Origin: Calothrix sp. PCC 6303
Lineage (GTDB): Bacteria > Cyanobacteriota > Cyanobacteriia > Cyanobacteriales > Nostocaceae
Assembly (NCBI RefSeq): GCF_000317435.1
Contig: NC_019751.1
Location: 1,178,001 to 1,242,000, forward strand
Reading direction: 5' to 3'
Length of the DNA stretch: 64,000 bases
Part shown: in pieces, positions 1 through 8,529 of the stretch
Layout of the letters: each line of letters begins with the position of its first letter
How positions within the stretch are numbered: position 1 is the first letter of the stretch
Notes under the pieces: generated by a model
What the model was told of the DNA's origin: nothing
Databases searched by the model: none
What the model saw: only the letters and a program-made list of their open reading frames with translations
Program-made: the position numbers and the translations under genes

Positions 1-506
1 GATTGTGGTGGTTGTTGCGCTACTTGGGACATCAGCAAGTTGCTGTGCTTGATGGTGGTTTTGCTGGGTGGATGAGTGCTGGGTACCCTGTAACTGATGT
101 GATTTCTGAAGCGAAAACAGCTAGTTTTATTCCCCAAGTTCAACCCCACATGGTGGTGGATATAGCTGATGTGAAAAAACAGCAAAATTTAGCTGAGGCT
201 GTTTTAGTTGATTCCCGCGAACGCGATCGCTATCATGGAATTCACGAACCTATTGATAAAATTGCTGGTCATATTCCCGGTGCGGTTAATTATCCTTGGC
301 AAGATGTAACCGATAATTCTGGTTACGCAATTTCCCCAGAACTTCAACGTCAAAGATGGCAAGATGTGGAAAATTCTCCAGAAATCATAGTTTATTGCGG
401 TTCTGGGGTGACTGCTTGCGTGAATTTGCTAGCTTTAGATTTGGCTGAGATTTCCACAGGGAAGCTTTATGCTGGTAGCTGGAGTGACTGGATTAGTTAT
501 GAATAA
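1..506 (+). CDS. Rhodanese-type sulfurtransferase, C-terminal part (5' end outside window)
   Basis: The reading frame is open from the left edge of the window, so the start is missing. The visible ~167 residues begin at the end of one rhodanese domain (LDGGFAGWMSAGYPV) and contain a complete second one. Its active-site loop is YCGSGVTA, with the catalytic cysteine at about visible residue 132, and the substrate loop is preceded by GHIPGAVNYPW. Two-domain enzymes of this family (thiosulfate or 3-mercaptopyruvate sulfurtransferase) pass sulfane sulfur from a donor through a cysteine persulfide to cyanide or thiol acceptors in the cytoplasm. The CGSGVTA loop is common to both subfamilies, so the donor cannot be assigned. 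The gene is followed by a dispersed repeat and faces glpK on the other strand. Confidence 0.85.
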   Translation, partial: LWWLLRYLGHQQVAVLDGGFAGWMSAGYPVTDVISEAKTASFIPQVQPHMVVDIADVKKQQNLAEAVLVDSRERDRYHGIHEPIDKIAGHIPGAVNYPWQDVTDNSGYAISPELQRQRWQDVENSPEIIVYCGSGVTACVNLLALDLAEISTGKLYAGSWSDWISYE

Positions 507-623
507 GAGGGAGAGGGCAGGGGGAAATGACAGAAGAAACCGGGTTTAGATCGTTAGTCGCTACCCACCTTGAAAGGGTCAGTCCTAGGGGACTTCTAAT
601 TAAATAATTATCCAATTTTCTGT

Positions 624-731
624 TGTGGAACAGGCATCTTGCCTGTTTTTTCGGGCAAGACTTCGGCGTGAGCGCTACTTTACCTCCGGTACACTTCGTT
701 CCGACAGGCTCAGGAACCATCGAACGCTGCC
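624..731. repeat. Dispersed intergenic repeat, copy 1
   Basis: This tract contains the small inverted repeat CAGGCATCTTGCCTG and ends with a 52-nt stretch (680-731) that is identical to 11548-11599. A GCAAGACTTCG(G/C)CGTGAGCGCT block lies between the two parts in both copies. It fills the gap between the sulfurtransferase and glpK and encodes nothing convincing. Confidence 0.8.
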
Positions 732-783
732 CAAACTCCAGGATATTTTATTTTCTGGAAGTCCCTAGAAATAACTTTTCCTC

Positions 784-2271
784 TCAATTTTGCCAAGATT
801 TAGTTAATTCAACTGCTTTTTGCCAGCGGTGAAAATCATCTAGAACTTTATTTTGTTCCTGTCTGGGTTCAAATATTCGTTCAATTTGCCGTTGGGAAAG
901 CAAAACTTCATCGCTATCCCAAAATCCCACTCTTAATCCAGCGGCAAATGCTATACCCTGAACGGTAGTATCACGCATAACGGGACGTTCTACAGGAATT
1001 CCCAAAATATCCGCTTGTAGCTGCATCAAAAAATTGTTTTCACAAGCGCCACCATCTACAGCTAGTTGTTGCACGGGGATGGAACTGGATGTTTCTATCG
1101 CTTGAACTACCTCTTTGACTTGGAACGCGATCGCTTCTAAGACGGAACGCACTATATGCTGTGATTGTACACCACCTGTAAGTCCCCAAAATGCCCCCCG
1201 CACATCCATATCCCAATGGGGTGCCCCTAGTCCGCTGAATGCTGGTACAAAATATACGCCGCCGTTATCAGTAACTTGGTTTGCCATAATTTCGCTTTCA
1301 GCAGCAGTCGCTATTAATTTTAAGCGATCGCGTACCCACTGAATACATGCTCCCGCTGTAAACATGCTCCCTTCCAAAGCATAGTTAATTTGCAACTGGT
1401 GATTTTTGACTTGAGTCCATGCCAAAGTAGAAATTAACTTTTGTCCAGAACGAATAATCTGATTCCCTGTATTTGCTACCAAAAAACTCCCAGTTCCGTA
1501 GGTGCATTTCATTAAACCGGGACTAGTACAATTGTGACCGAATAAAGAGGCTTGCTGATCTCCCAATACTGCGGTGATGGGAATTGGTACTCCTAGTATT
1601 GCAGTACTAGTAAATCCAAATTCACTAAAACTTGGTTGAATCTGCGGCAATATCTCTATAGGTACCTGAAATAACTCCAACAATTGTGAATCCCATTGAC
1701 AGGTAGCCAAATTCATTAACATCGTCCGGCTAGCATTGCTATGGTCGGTAGCGTGGACTTTACCCTCAGTAAGTTTCCAGAGTATCCAAGTATCGATTGT
1801 TCCAGCCAATATATTGTTGAGATGAACATCTTGACATTGATCTAGTAACCATCTTAACTTGCTAGCCGAAAAATAAGCATCAAGTACCAAGCCAGTGCGT
1901 TCGTATATCAAATCTGCATTATCTTTTTCCTGGAGTTGCTGACAAAAAGCTGCTGTACGTCTATCTTGCCAAACAATGGCATTATACAGCGGTTCTCCGG
2001 TGGTTTTATCCCACAGTAAACAGGTTTCCCGCTGTACCGTTAAACCGATAGCAACAATTTCATCTGGGTTAATTTGGGCATTTTTAATAGCATGTTCCAT
2101 CACCCAACAAGTATCCTGCCAAATCTCTTGGGGATTATGTTCTAACCAGCCCGGTTGGGGATAATACTGCGCCAATTCCCTGTATGCTTGGGCGATAACT
2201 TTACCATTGATATCAAATATAAACGCCCTATTTCCAGTTGTGCCCAAATCTAACGCCAGAATATATCCCAT
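784..2271 (-). CDS. glpK: Glycerol kinase
   Basis: FGGY-family sugar kinase of 495 residues, the usual length for glycerol kinase. It phosphorylates glycerol to sn-glycerol 3-phosphate with ATP in the cytoplasm. The N-terminus carries the phosphate-1 motif DLGTTGNRAFIFD. The substrate region WQDRRTAAFC, the central YGTGSFLVANTG and LEGSMFTAGACIQW segments, and the C-terminal ADP-binding motif VDGGACENNFLMQ are all typical. It is the first of several minus-strand genes here, lying downstream of an ABC sugar permease with a gap of about 110 bp, so co-transcription is possible. The start at MGYILALDLG places the first motif at the usual distance from the N-terminus. Another FGGY kinase such as xylulokinase is unlikely given the close fit to GlpK motifs. 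Confidence 0.9.
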   Translation of the reverse strand: MGYILALDLGTTGNRAFIFDINGKVIAQAYRELAQYYPQPGWLEHNPQEIWQDTCWVMEHAIKNAQINPDEIVAIGLTVQRETCLLWDKTTGEPLYNAIVWQDRRTAAFCQQLQEKDNADLIYERTGLVLDAYFSASKLRWLLDQCQDVHLNNILAGTIDTWILWKLTEGKVHATDHSNASRTMLMNLATCQWDSQLLELFQVPIEILPQIQPSFSEFGFTSTAILGVPIPITAVLGDQQASLFGHNCTSPGLMKCTYGTGSFLVANTGNQIIRSGQKLISTLAWTQVKNHQLQINYALEGSMFTAGACIQWVRDRLKLIATAAESEIMANQVTDNGGVYFVPAFSGLGAPHWDMDVRGAFWGLTGGVQSQHIVRSVLEAIAFQVKEVVQAIETSSSIPVQQLAVDGGACENNFLMQLQADILGIPVERPVMRDTTVQGIAFAAGLRVGFWDSDEVLLSQRQIERIFEPRQEQNKVLDDFHRWQKAVELTKSWQN

Positions 2272-2379
2272 ACCCCAAAATCCCTATAGATGTCTCTGGG
2301 TTAAAAATACCACTTGGCAATGAAAATATCCCCGACTGATTTCAAGAAGTTGGGAACATGTGGTATTTTCAAGCTTAAC

Positions 2380-3243
2380 TTAACCCTTTACACTGCTACC
2401 CGCATCAGTTGGGACGATATATTTTTGCAGAAATAAAAATAATCCCATTGCTGGAATTATAGAAATTACCGAACCAGCAGCCACTAAACGCCAATCCAGG
2501 GAAAATGTTCCTGCAAGCTTGGCAATCCCTAAAGGTAAAGTGTATAGATTTTCGTTTTGGATGACAATGAGGGGCCAAAGAAAGTCACTCCAGGAACCGA
2601 TAAATACAAATATTGCCAGGGTAATTAGGGCTGGACGAATTGCTGGTAACATAATAAACCACCAGATTCCTAGTTCAGAACAACCATCCATTCTTGCAGC
2701 TTCCTCTATTTCTTTAGGGACACTGGAAAATGCTTGACGGAGGAGGAAAATTCCAAAAGCACTGGCTAAACTAGGGAAAATTACTGCTAAATAGGTGCCA
2801 AATTCACCAAATTCTCGCTTCAGTAAACCTAACTGCACAGTCAGGATATAGAGGGGAATCATCAAGATTTGAAATGGAATCATGATGGTTGAGACGATGA
2901 GGATGAAAATCCAATCTCTACCGGGAAATGATAATCTGGCGAGGGGATAAGCTGCTAAAGCGCAAAATATTAAGTTGAGAATAACAGTCACCACGGCAAT
3001 CACAGTGCTGTTGAGGAGATATTGCCCCAAGGGGTTGCTTTGCCACACCGTAATAAAGTTATCAAGTGTTGGTTGGCTAGGTAAAAGTTGGGGTGGTGAT
3101 TGAAATATATTTTCCGATTGGGATTTGAGTGCCGTGCCAATTAGCCATAATAATGGGAAGAGCGTGGCGAATGCGATCGCACTCAGCAACAAATAGGTAC
3201 CAGCTATCTTCAGTTGGGAATTTCGCACTTGAGAATTAGTCAT
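2380..3243 (-). CDS. Carbohydrate ABC transporter permease (MalG/UgpE type)
   Basis: Inner-membrane permease of 287 residues with six predicted hydrophobic segments, the first at about residues 13-35. The cytoplasmic coupling (EAA) loop reads EEAARMDGCSELGIWWFIMLP at about 180-200, as in the CUT1 family of sugar and glycerol-phosphate importers. Such permeases act as heterodimers with a MalF-type partner, a binding protein and an MsmX-type ATPase, none of which is in the window. In cyanobacteria the related GgtD takes up compatible solutes such as glucosylglycerol or sucrose. The neighbouring glycerol kinase hints at a glycerol-type substrate, but that is inference from position only. The substrate cannot be read from the sequence. 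Confidence 0.85.
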   Translation of the reverse strand: MTNSQVRNSQLKIAGTYLLLSAIAFATLFPLLWLIGTALKSQSENIFQSPPQLLPSQPTLDNFITVWQSNPLGQYLLNSTVIAVVTVILNLIFCALAAYPLARLSFPGRDWIFILIVSTIMIPFQILMIPLYILTVQLGLLKREFGEFGTYLAVIFPSLASAFGIFLLRQAFSSVPKEIEEAARMDGCSELGIWWFIMLPAIRPALITLAIFVFIGSWSDFLWPLIVIQNENLYTLPLGIAKLAGTFSLDWRLVAAGSVISIIPAMGLFLFLQKYIVPTDAGSSVKG

Positions 3244-3289
3244 CTAAAGTCAAATTATTATATGTTTGGAAATATGCATTGGAACAGTT

Positions 3290-3850
3290 TTAGTTTTGAA
3301 TCTTGATTCCCGTATCAGTACAAATATAATTTAAGGGTTGATCCCAAGCTTCGATGGGTAACTCAGGGAAATAGGCAAATTCAAAGACGATTCCCATAGT
3401 TACCGGATTTTTCCATTGTGGTGAACTTAACAAACGATCATAGTAACCGCCACCATAGCCTAAACGGTAGCCGAGCGCATCGCAAGCAACAGATGGAACT
3501 AGAATTAGATCAACTTCAGCAGATTTAATTAAAGGGTTCTGAATATCAGGTTCACTAATCCCATAAGCACCAGTTTGTAAAGCATCTCCAGGTTTCCAGA
3601 TATGCCAAATTAAACTTTTACCTTCACAGCGAGGAAAACCCCAGATTTTTCGATGGTGATAATTTTTATACAAACAACTTAAATCAGGTTCTTGACGAAA
3701 ACTGAAATAAGCCAAAATGGTTTTAGCTTCCTGAAACAACGGAAAATCTAGTAATTGGGCAGAAATGCGATCGCTCTTTTCTTTCCACTCTTGCTGTGTC
3801 ATCAACTGACGTTTTTTTAGCAGATTACGCCGCAATTCTTGTTTATTCAT
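3290..3850 (-). CDS. 5-formyltetrahydrofolate cyclo-ligase
   Basis: Protein of 186 residues. It converts 5-formyl-THF plus ATP to 5,10-methenyl-THF, returning a stored folate to one-carbon metabolism in the cytosol. The basic N-terminus (NKQELRRNLLKKRQ) supplies the phosphate-binding lysines. The family signature GYRLGYGGGYYDRLL sits at about residues 126-140, preceded by LILVPSVACD. The length is normal. It is 46 bp upstream of the ABC permease on the same strand, probably by chance. A MetF-type reductase that also uses folate lies 15 kb away. Confidence 0.92.
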   Translation of the reverse strand: MNKQELRRNLLKKRQLMTQQEWKEKSDRISAQLLDFPLFQEAKTILAYFSFRQEPDLSCLYKNYHHRKIWGFPRCEGKSLIWHIWKPGDALQTGAYGISEPDIQNPLIKSAEVDLILVPSVACDALGYRLGYGGGYYDRLLSSPQWKNPVTMGIVFEFAYFPELPIEAWDQPLNYICTDTGIKIQN

Positions 3851-3972
3851 AAAGGATTCATCATAACTGAAAACCGTTAGAGATGTGACATATTTCGTCT
3901 CTGTGAGTTTTTGTTTGAATAATTTATTTAAGTAAGTAGGCGGAAATAAACATTGGTATTAGCTGACAACCA

Positions 3973-4019
3973 AGCGAGCCTAGGTAAATTAAGTTCACTT
4001 CACTTTACCTAGGCTCGCT
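3973..4019. terminator. Perfect 16-bp inverted repeat, bidirectional terminator-like
   Basis: AGCGAGCCTAGGTAAA at 3973-3988 is exactly complementary to 4004-4019, with a 15-nt loop. It lies 80 bp past the nblA stop codon and 120 bp before the start of the cyclo-ligase, so it would insulate nblA from the gene downstream. There is no strong T-run on either side, so it may stabilise the mRNA 3' end rather than act as a classical rho-independent terminator. Confidence 0.6.
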
Positions 4020-4098
4020 GATTCGATTTATTTAGGTTGATTTGAAATACTTACTAAAGTTTGTGCGATGCAATACAAACATCAAGGTGTTTGCTAAA

Positions 4099-4266
4099 TC
4101 ATGCTTGTTTGATTAAGTGTCTCACCAAATTGTCTTTCACCATCATCTGCCGTAACACTTCTAGCAAAAAGTCCTGAGCTTCTTGTTGGCTGAGACTTTT
4201 CACTTGTTCTTTGAGCGTTTGCAAGCGAAACTGCTGCTCTATGCTTAATTGGGTTGGGAATTCCAT
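4099..4266 (-). CDS. nblA: Phycobilisome degradation protein NblA
   Basis: A 55-residue protein starting MEFPTQLSIEQQFRLQTL and ending VKDNLVRHLIKQA. NblA proteins are 50-65 residues long and share the pattern LSxEQQFxxxxxxxQVxxxSxxxAxxFLxxxxRQxxVKxxxxxxL, all of which is present. Two NblA helices form a four-helix homodimer that binds phycobiliproteins and brings them to the ClpC chaperone-protease when nutrients run short. A clear Shine-Dalgarno (AGGAG, 7 nt before ATG) supports this start. The gene sits beside the lyases and structural genes that build the antenna. The 325 bp upstream contain no perfect NtcA site (GTA-N8-TAC), only near matches, so nitrogen control is not evident. Confidence 0.92.
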   Translation of the reverse strand: MEFPTQLSIEQQFRLQTLKEQVKSLSQQEAQDFLLEVLRQMMVKDNLVRHLIKQA

Positions 4267-4591
4267 AAGTCACTCCTGTTAATAACCGAATCGCTTACAG
4301 TGGGGCTACGATTCTTGGGTGTCAAGGCTATGCCAATAGCACCGAAAATTGCCACTAAAGCAATATTTGTAACTTCTCTTAATATATCACATGATTGTTA
4401 AATCAACTACTTTGTCAAGCTATGATTAATCATGTATATAAAACTTAATACAAAGGTAATAAGCGATAAAAATTATGACGGAGCAGATTGAAAGCAAACA
4501 TAGAGTCGCTGTACCTTAGTAATTAAGATTAGATCAATACCAAGCTAAATAAATCAACCATAGGAAACAGCAGTTAGGAGCCAAAAGTTAG
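4267..4591. promoter_or_regulatory. Divergent intergenic region nblA / CpcS-type lyase
   Basis: 325 bp between two divergent genes, AT-rich in the middle (TTAATATATCACATG, TGTATATAAAACTTAATAC). It must hold both promoters. The closest matches to an NtcA box are GTA-N8-TAA and GTA-N8-TAG, each failing one half-site. No reading frame or stable hairpin was recognised. Confidence 0.4.
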
Positions 4592-5182
4592 ATGGACGCA
4601 ATGGAATTTTTTCGATTGAGTGCTGGAAGATGGAAGTCTACAAGGGCAACACACCACCTAGCATTTAAACGTTCGGAAACAGGTGAATCGGAAATTCAGG
4701 TAGAAACTTTAGATGCAGACGATCCGGAAATTATCAGCCTTTGTCAAATGCACGAAGTTGATCCTAATTTATCGGTGGGGGGTTCACGGGTACGTTGGCT
4801 AGGAACAATGGCTTGGGATCGAGAAGGAGAGGAAAACCACGAAGGTAAAACGATTTTTGCAATCGTTCCCGATGCAGATAACCCTCGTCAAGGCAAATTA
4901 TTACGGGAACGTGGGTATGCAGAGATCATGCCTGTTGTTGGAGAATTTCACATGGATGAAGAAGATGGTTTAGTACTAACCACTGACTACGAAACCATGA
5001 GTTCCATTGAGAGATTTTGGTTTGCTGGTCCCAATATGCGGATGCGAACTAGTACAGTGAAACGCTTTGGAGGTTTTAGCACAGCCTCTTACTGTGTTGA
5101 AAGCCGTGTTGATGCTGAAGTTGAGACACCGAACTTAGATGCAGATGCTCAATTACAATCTTCGTCTGTATTGGGTTGGTAA
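4592..5182 (+). CDS. CpcS/CpeS-type phycobiliprotein bilin lyase (first paralogue)
   Basis: 196 residues with the S-type lyase pattern: MEFFRLSAGRWKSTRATHHL at the N-terminus, FAIVPDADNPRQGKLLRERGYAE in the middle, and a hydrophobic beta-barrel (lipocalin-like) C-terminal half including FWFAGPNMRMRTSTVKRF. Members of this family bind phycocyanobilin or phycoerythrobilin and attach it to the central cysteine (Cys-82/84 position) of phycobiliprotein subunits. AGGAG lies 9 nt before the ATG. A second, clearly divergent paralogue follows on the other strand. Which of the CpcS, CpcU, CpeS or CpeU classes this belongs to cannot be settled by eye. The strongest resemblance is to the broad-specificity CpeS1/CpcS class of Nostoc. 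Confidence 0.85.
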   Translation: MDAMEFFRLSAGRWKSTRATHHLAFKRSETGESEIQVETLDADDPEIISLCQMHEVDPNLSVGGSRVRWLGTMAWDREGEENHEGKTIFAIVPDADNPRQGKLLRERGYAEIMPVVGEFHMDEEDGLVLTTDYETMSSIERFWFAGPNMRMRTSTVKRFGGFSTASYCVESRVDAEVETPNLDADAQLQSSSVLGW

Positions 5183-5210
5183 GTCCGCAGTACTTATTCT
5201 TTAAGTATTG

Positions 5211-5243
5211 AGATCCCCAATTTCTTTAGGAAGTTGGGGATTT
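5211..5243 (+). terminator. Hairpin after the CpcS-type lyase
   Basis: ATCCCCAA (5213-5220) pairs with TTGGGGAT (5234-5241), and the stem can be extended through the T-rich/GGAAG flank. It lies 30 bp past the lyase stop codon and is followed by TTTATAAT. The same ATCCCC..GGGGAT motif recurs as a longer hairpin between nirA and nrtA (28640-28672), so this is also a member of a dispersed hairpin family. Confidence 0.55.
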
Positions 5244-5303
5244 ATAATCCGTGACGATTTTTATGGTGTAACACTCAAAAGCCTCCATACAATCACCCAG
5301 TAA

Positions 5304-5912
5304 TCACTGATGCTGCGTTGTGCTTGCCGAGGCTCTGACTAAATTCTGCTCAAGTAGATTTTTTAAATCGGTATCCGAGACACAGCGTCTTTCAGAACAG
5401 TAGGTCATTAAATATACGCCGTTCATCATTCTGATGGTGCTGACTCGTACCCGAAAATCATCGTTAATGAACCAGCAGCGCTCTTGCCCTTGGTTATTTT
5501 CATATTCAGTATCAATGGTTAAAATTCCATCCTGACCAAACCAGTAACGGCTAATTACAGGAATTCGTTCTACGTAGCCTTGGTTCCTAAGCAGCTTGCC
5601 AGATCGTCCCGTTTCATCATCTGGTACATCAACTAATACCGCCGCTTTATCAGGATCAGGTTCCTTACTATTTTCTTCATGGGCTTGCCACATAAAGCTC
5701 GCTCCTCCAGATGCGATCGCACTATCGATCCCTTGTGGCTCACAAACTAATTTGATCCGTGGATCCCTTTGATTAATAACTTGTACATGAATTTTCGATT
5801 CTCCTGACTCATCTGCTGTCAGATCAAAATTATGTACTGTGCGTTGGATATACCAAATTCCTTCGCTTTTGCGAAAAAAATCCATCATCGTCATTGGTGG
5901 TGAAAATATCAT
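5304..5912 (-). CDS. CpcS/CpeS-type phycobiliprotein bilin lyase (second paralogue)
   Basis: 202 residues, same family as the gene at 4592 but strongly diverged. The N-terminus is MDFFRKSEGIWYIQRTVHNF, followed by ESGESKIHVQ, VDVPDDETGRSGKLLRNQGY and CWFINDDFRVRVSTIR. The conserved W, R and barrel residues expected for bilin binding are present. The start at MIFSPPM is chosen because GAGGAG lies 6 nt upstream. Two such paralogues in a phycoerythrin-making strain would fit one enzyme for phycocyanobilin and one (or a heterodimer partner, CpcU/CpeU) for phycoerythrobilin on Cys-80 of CpeB. It is divergent from the pentapeptide-repeat gene across only 78 bp, so they may share control. Confidence 0.83.
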   Translation of the reverse strand: MIFSPPMTMMDFFRKSEGIWYIQRTVHNFDLTADESGESKIHVQVINQRDPRIKLVCEPQGIDSAIASGGASFMWQAHEENSKEPDPDKAAVLVDVPDDETGRSGKLLRNQGYVERIPVISRYWFGQDGILTIDTEYENNQGQERCWFINDDFRVRVSTIRMMNGVYLMTYCSERRCVSDTDLKNLLEQNLVRASASTTQHQ

Positions 5913-5990
5913 AAATTCTCCTCAACAAAATAGAAGCGTTGCCAACCTTATGATTGTAAATTAGACATAGCATCGTATTGATCAACAACA

Positions 5991-6821
5991 ATGTCAGAAT
6001 TGCAATCGATAACAGGCAGACAGCCTCAGAGAAGCCCACAAGATGTTCTAGCAGCGATTAAAATTGGCGAGGCTTTAATTCAAGCAGACCTCTACCAAAT
6101 AGATCTCACTGGATTCGACTTACAAAACTCTAATTTATCTGGAGCAACGCTGATTCGAGCGAATCTGAGTCAAGCGAATCTTACGGCATCCAATTTGAGT
6201 GCATCTGATCTTCGAGGAGCAAGTTTAAGCAAAACTATCCTGCGAGAAGCTAACCTACAGGGAGCTTGTTTGTATCGAGCAGATCTAAGTGGTGCTGATC
6301 TGACTGGTGCCAATTTAATGGACGCAACAATGAAAGGTGCCAGGTATGACAGCCAAACTATCTTTCCAGAAGGATTTATGTATAAAACATCTGGAGCAAT
6401 TGGACCGAGAGCCAACTTAAACGGAGAGCCTTTAAATGTTTGCAATTTACGCAATGCGGATCTTCAGGAAGCGAATCTTTTGGGTGCATATCTAAGTGGA
6501 GCCGATTTAACGGGAGCAAATTTGCGCTCGGCGCGTTTGGTTCAAGCTGACTTGCGAAAGTGCTTTTTGACAGGGGCTTTTTTGCGTAATGCCAGGATGA
6601 ATGGAGCAAATCTGTCTGGGGTTGATTTGCGGGCAGCTGATCTGACAGGTGCGGATTTTGAAGATTTTGAAAGTATTGCTGGAGCAGACTTTAGCTATGT
6701 CCAAGGACTTACCCCAGAAAAGCGAACACGTCTGCTTTGCCGAGCTACCAAAGAGTTGGAAACCTTGCATCCAATAACGCTGAAGACAACTTTAGAAAGT
6801 TTGAGCCTAATTCTACCATAA
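5991..6821 (+). CDS. Pentapeptide-repeat protein of unknown role in the phycobilisome island
   Basis: 276 residues. From about residue 37 nearly the whole chain is A(D/N)LXX pentapeptides (for example LIRANLSQANLTASNLSASD), broken at about 110-150 by a stretch containing YDSQTIFPEGFMYKTSGAIG. Pentapeptides fold as a right-handed square beta-helix and usually serve as protein-protein interaction surfaces. There is no signal peptide or membrane segment, so it should be cytoplasmic. It is divergent from the second CpcS-type lyase (78 bp) and ends 10 bp from the convergent cpeF. Position suggests a scaffold or chaperone in phycobiliprotein assembly, but there is no sequence evidence for that. The repeat family is large and functionally mixed, and I do not recognise an orthologue. 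Confidence 0.85.
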   Translation: MSELQSITGRQPQRSPQDVLAAIKIGEALIQADLYQIDLTGFDLQNSNLSGATLIRANLSQANLTASNLSASDLRGASLSKTILREANLQGACLYRADLSGADLTGANLMDATMKGARYDSQTIFPEGFMYKTSGAIGPRANLNGEPLNVCNLRNADLQEANLLGAYLSGADLTGANLRSARLVQADLRKCFLTGAFLRNARMNGANLSGVDLRAADLTGADFEDFESIAGADFSYVQGLTPEKRTRLLCRATKELETLHPITLKTTLESLSLILP

Positions 6822-6831
6822 AGGGTTAATT

Positions 6832-7740
6832 TTACTGATCAAGAAGTGATTTCTCAATTTGAGAAATTGCCAGTTTGATGACATTTTGAACCCCTGTTTC
6901 AGTTTCCTTGACTAACGCATTATTTAGGGGTTCTAAGGCAGCGCGATCGCTCATTTTCATTAACGCTAATGCGGCTGATTTACGACTGTCCCCATCCTGA
7001 TAATCCAATAACTCAATGAGATTTGGCATGGCGGGTTGATAAGCTAAATTCCCTAAGACGGCTGCGGCTTCACAACGTACATCCACGTTACTATCAGTAA
7101 GAGCTTTGATTAAAATCTCGAATAAATCTGCTTTCGGTTCCTCCTGAGCAACTTTAGCGATCGCGCCAATTACTGCACAGCGAACATCCACAGAATCCGA
7201 ATCTAGGGCTTTGTATAAATATTCCTTTGCTTCTGCTCCAATAAAGGCTAAAGCCCAAGCAGCATGACCTTTGGTACTTTCTGGCAAATTACTATCTGCT
7301 AAAATCTCCAATAGGGAAGTAACCGAAGGTTCCCCAATTCTTGCCATCGCACCAACGGAAGACCCCCTAACTACTGTATCTTCATCATTGAGGAAAGCAT
7401 GGAGTAAATTGGGTACAGTAACAGGATCGGCAATCAAGGTTAGGGTTTTCGCTGCTGCCCGTCTGACTACCACATTGGGATGATTAGCTAGGGCTTCTAA
7501 CAGAAAAGGCGTTGCAGGTTTGCCAATTTCTCCTAGAGTTTCAGCACATCGTAGACGAACTAGACCTCTGGTATCTCCCAAGCTTTCCACCAGACGCGCC
7601 AAAACTTCTTTATTTTCTGAATCAAAAGTACCGAGGGTCATTTGTTCGTTGACCTCTTTTAGTAAAGCATCGGTTTGAGCGATCGCTAGTTGTAAGGAAG
7701 CTTGCTCAGATTCAACTGGGGCGTTAGATGTATTACTCAT
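6832..7740 (-). CDS. cpeF: HEAT-repeat bilin lyase, probable CpeF
   Basis: 302 residues from MSNTSNAPVE. An in-frame ATG 14 codons upstream lacks family support. The chain is built of HEAT/Armadillo-type repeats (GEIGKPATPFLLEALANHPN, VRRAAAKTLTLIADPVTVPN, VRCEAAAVLGNLAYQPAMP), the hallmark of E/F-type bilin lyases. It is the third HEAT gene behind cpeBA (order cpeB-cpeA-cpeY-cpeZ-this) and is separated from cpeZ by 49 bp. In Fremyella diplosiphon CpeF attaches the doubly linked phycoerythrobilin to Cys-48/Cys-59 of CpeB with help from CpeZ, and both cysteines are present in the CpeB here. The assignment rests on gene order, length and fold. A different E/F-type lyase is the main alternative. 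Confidence 0.72.
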   Translation of the reverse strand: MSNTSNAPVESEQASLQLAIAQTDALLKEVNEQMTLGTFDSENKEVLARLVESLGDTRGLVRLRCAETLGEIGKPATPFLLEALANHPNVVVRRAAAKTLTLIADPVTVPNLLHAFLNDEDTVVRGSSVGAMARIGEPSVTSLLEILADSNLPESTKGHAAWALAFIGAEAKEYLYKALDSDSVDVRCAVIGAIAKVAQEEPKADLFEILIKALTDSNVDVRCEAAAVLGNLAYQPAMPNLIELLDYQDGDSRKSAALALMKMSDRAALEPLNNALVKETETGVQNVIKLAISQIEKSLLDQ

Positions 7741-7789
7741 ATATGAACGGGGATAAATTAAGCGCGTTAAATTTTTTACCAATAAATCA

Positions 7790-8398
7790 CTATTTTCTCT
7801 GATTCTTCATGACTAAATCCAAACGAGCTAAAGCACTTACAGCTGACTCCCGCACATAGGAATCCACCGATTCATCATTAGCAAAAGTCGTGAGAATTTC
7901 AGTACAGCGTGGATCTCCTAGAGAAGCTAGGGCATTAACAATGACCACCTGTACTGCCACATTGTCTGTAGTTGTCAAAGATTCTACCAAAATATCAAAT
8001 GCAGGCGAACCCATCTGACCTAAAGCCATCACTGAAGCGATATGAACAACCGGATTAGGGTCATTAATTGCCGTCTTTAAACCCTGTAAACCTACTTCGG
8101 GGAAAGGCTGATCGGGATAATTGATTGCTACCTGAGCCAAAGCTTTAGCGGCGCTACCTCGTACAGTCACATTTTCACTGTGAAGCAAAGCATCTACTAA
8201 GGGGGATACAACATCCATTTCCAATAATCCCAGAAGCTTGACAGCAGCGCGACGATACACTACATCATCATCGTCTAAAATACCTATTAAACGACTAATT
8301 GTATTTTCGTCACGGGTTTCAACAATTTCTACCATTGCCCGGTCTCTAATGTGAGGATTCGGGTGTTTTAGTTTGTCAAAAAGAGCATCTGTTGTCAT
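7790..8398 (-). CDS. cpeZ: HEAT-repeat phycoerythrin chaperone CpeZ
   Basis: 202 residues composed of about five HEAT repeats (RDRAMVEIVETRDENTISRL, YRRAAVKLLGLLEMDVVSPL, VRGSAAKALAQVA, VQVVIVNALASLGDPRC). Length and position after cpeY match CpeZ of Fremyella diplosiphon (about 205 residues). CpeZ is not a lyase by itself. It binds and stabilises phycoerythrin subunits and improves the action of CpeY and CpeF. It lies between cpeY (131 bp upstream) and the cpeF candidate (49 bp downstream) on the same strand, which suggests one transcript. Distinguishing CpeZ from a short E/F lyase rests on size and synteny. Confidence 0.82.
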   Translation of the reverse strand: MTTDALFDKLKHPNPHIRDRAMVEIVETRDENTISRLIGILDDDDVVYRRAAVKLLGLLEMDVVSPLVDALLHSENVTVRGSAAKALAQVAINYPDQPFPEVGLQGLKTAINDPNPVVHIASVMALGQMGSPAFDILVESLTTTDNVAVQVVIVNALASLGDPRCTEILTTFANDESVDSYVRESAVSALARLDLVMKNQRK

Positions 8399-8529
8399 GA
8401 TTTTTAGTCTTTTATTAAAGGTTGAAAACCTGATATACAGGGGTTTTAATATTAGTGAAATATCCCCATATTATTTTGACTTTCCTGTTAGTTTCAATAC
8501 ATTGAACGCAGCTAATAACAGTTATAAGA

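Noticed and set aside
4267-4591. NtcA box for nblA
   Set aside because: Only near-matches (GTA-N8-TAA, GTA-N8-TAG) were found. I do not claim regulation.
6170-6770. Several open frames antisense to the pentapeptide-repeat gene
   Set aside because: The regular five-residue repeats leave the opposite strand open in several frames by composition. There is no independent evidence of coding.
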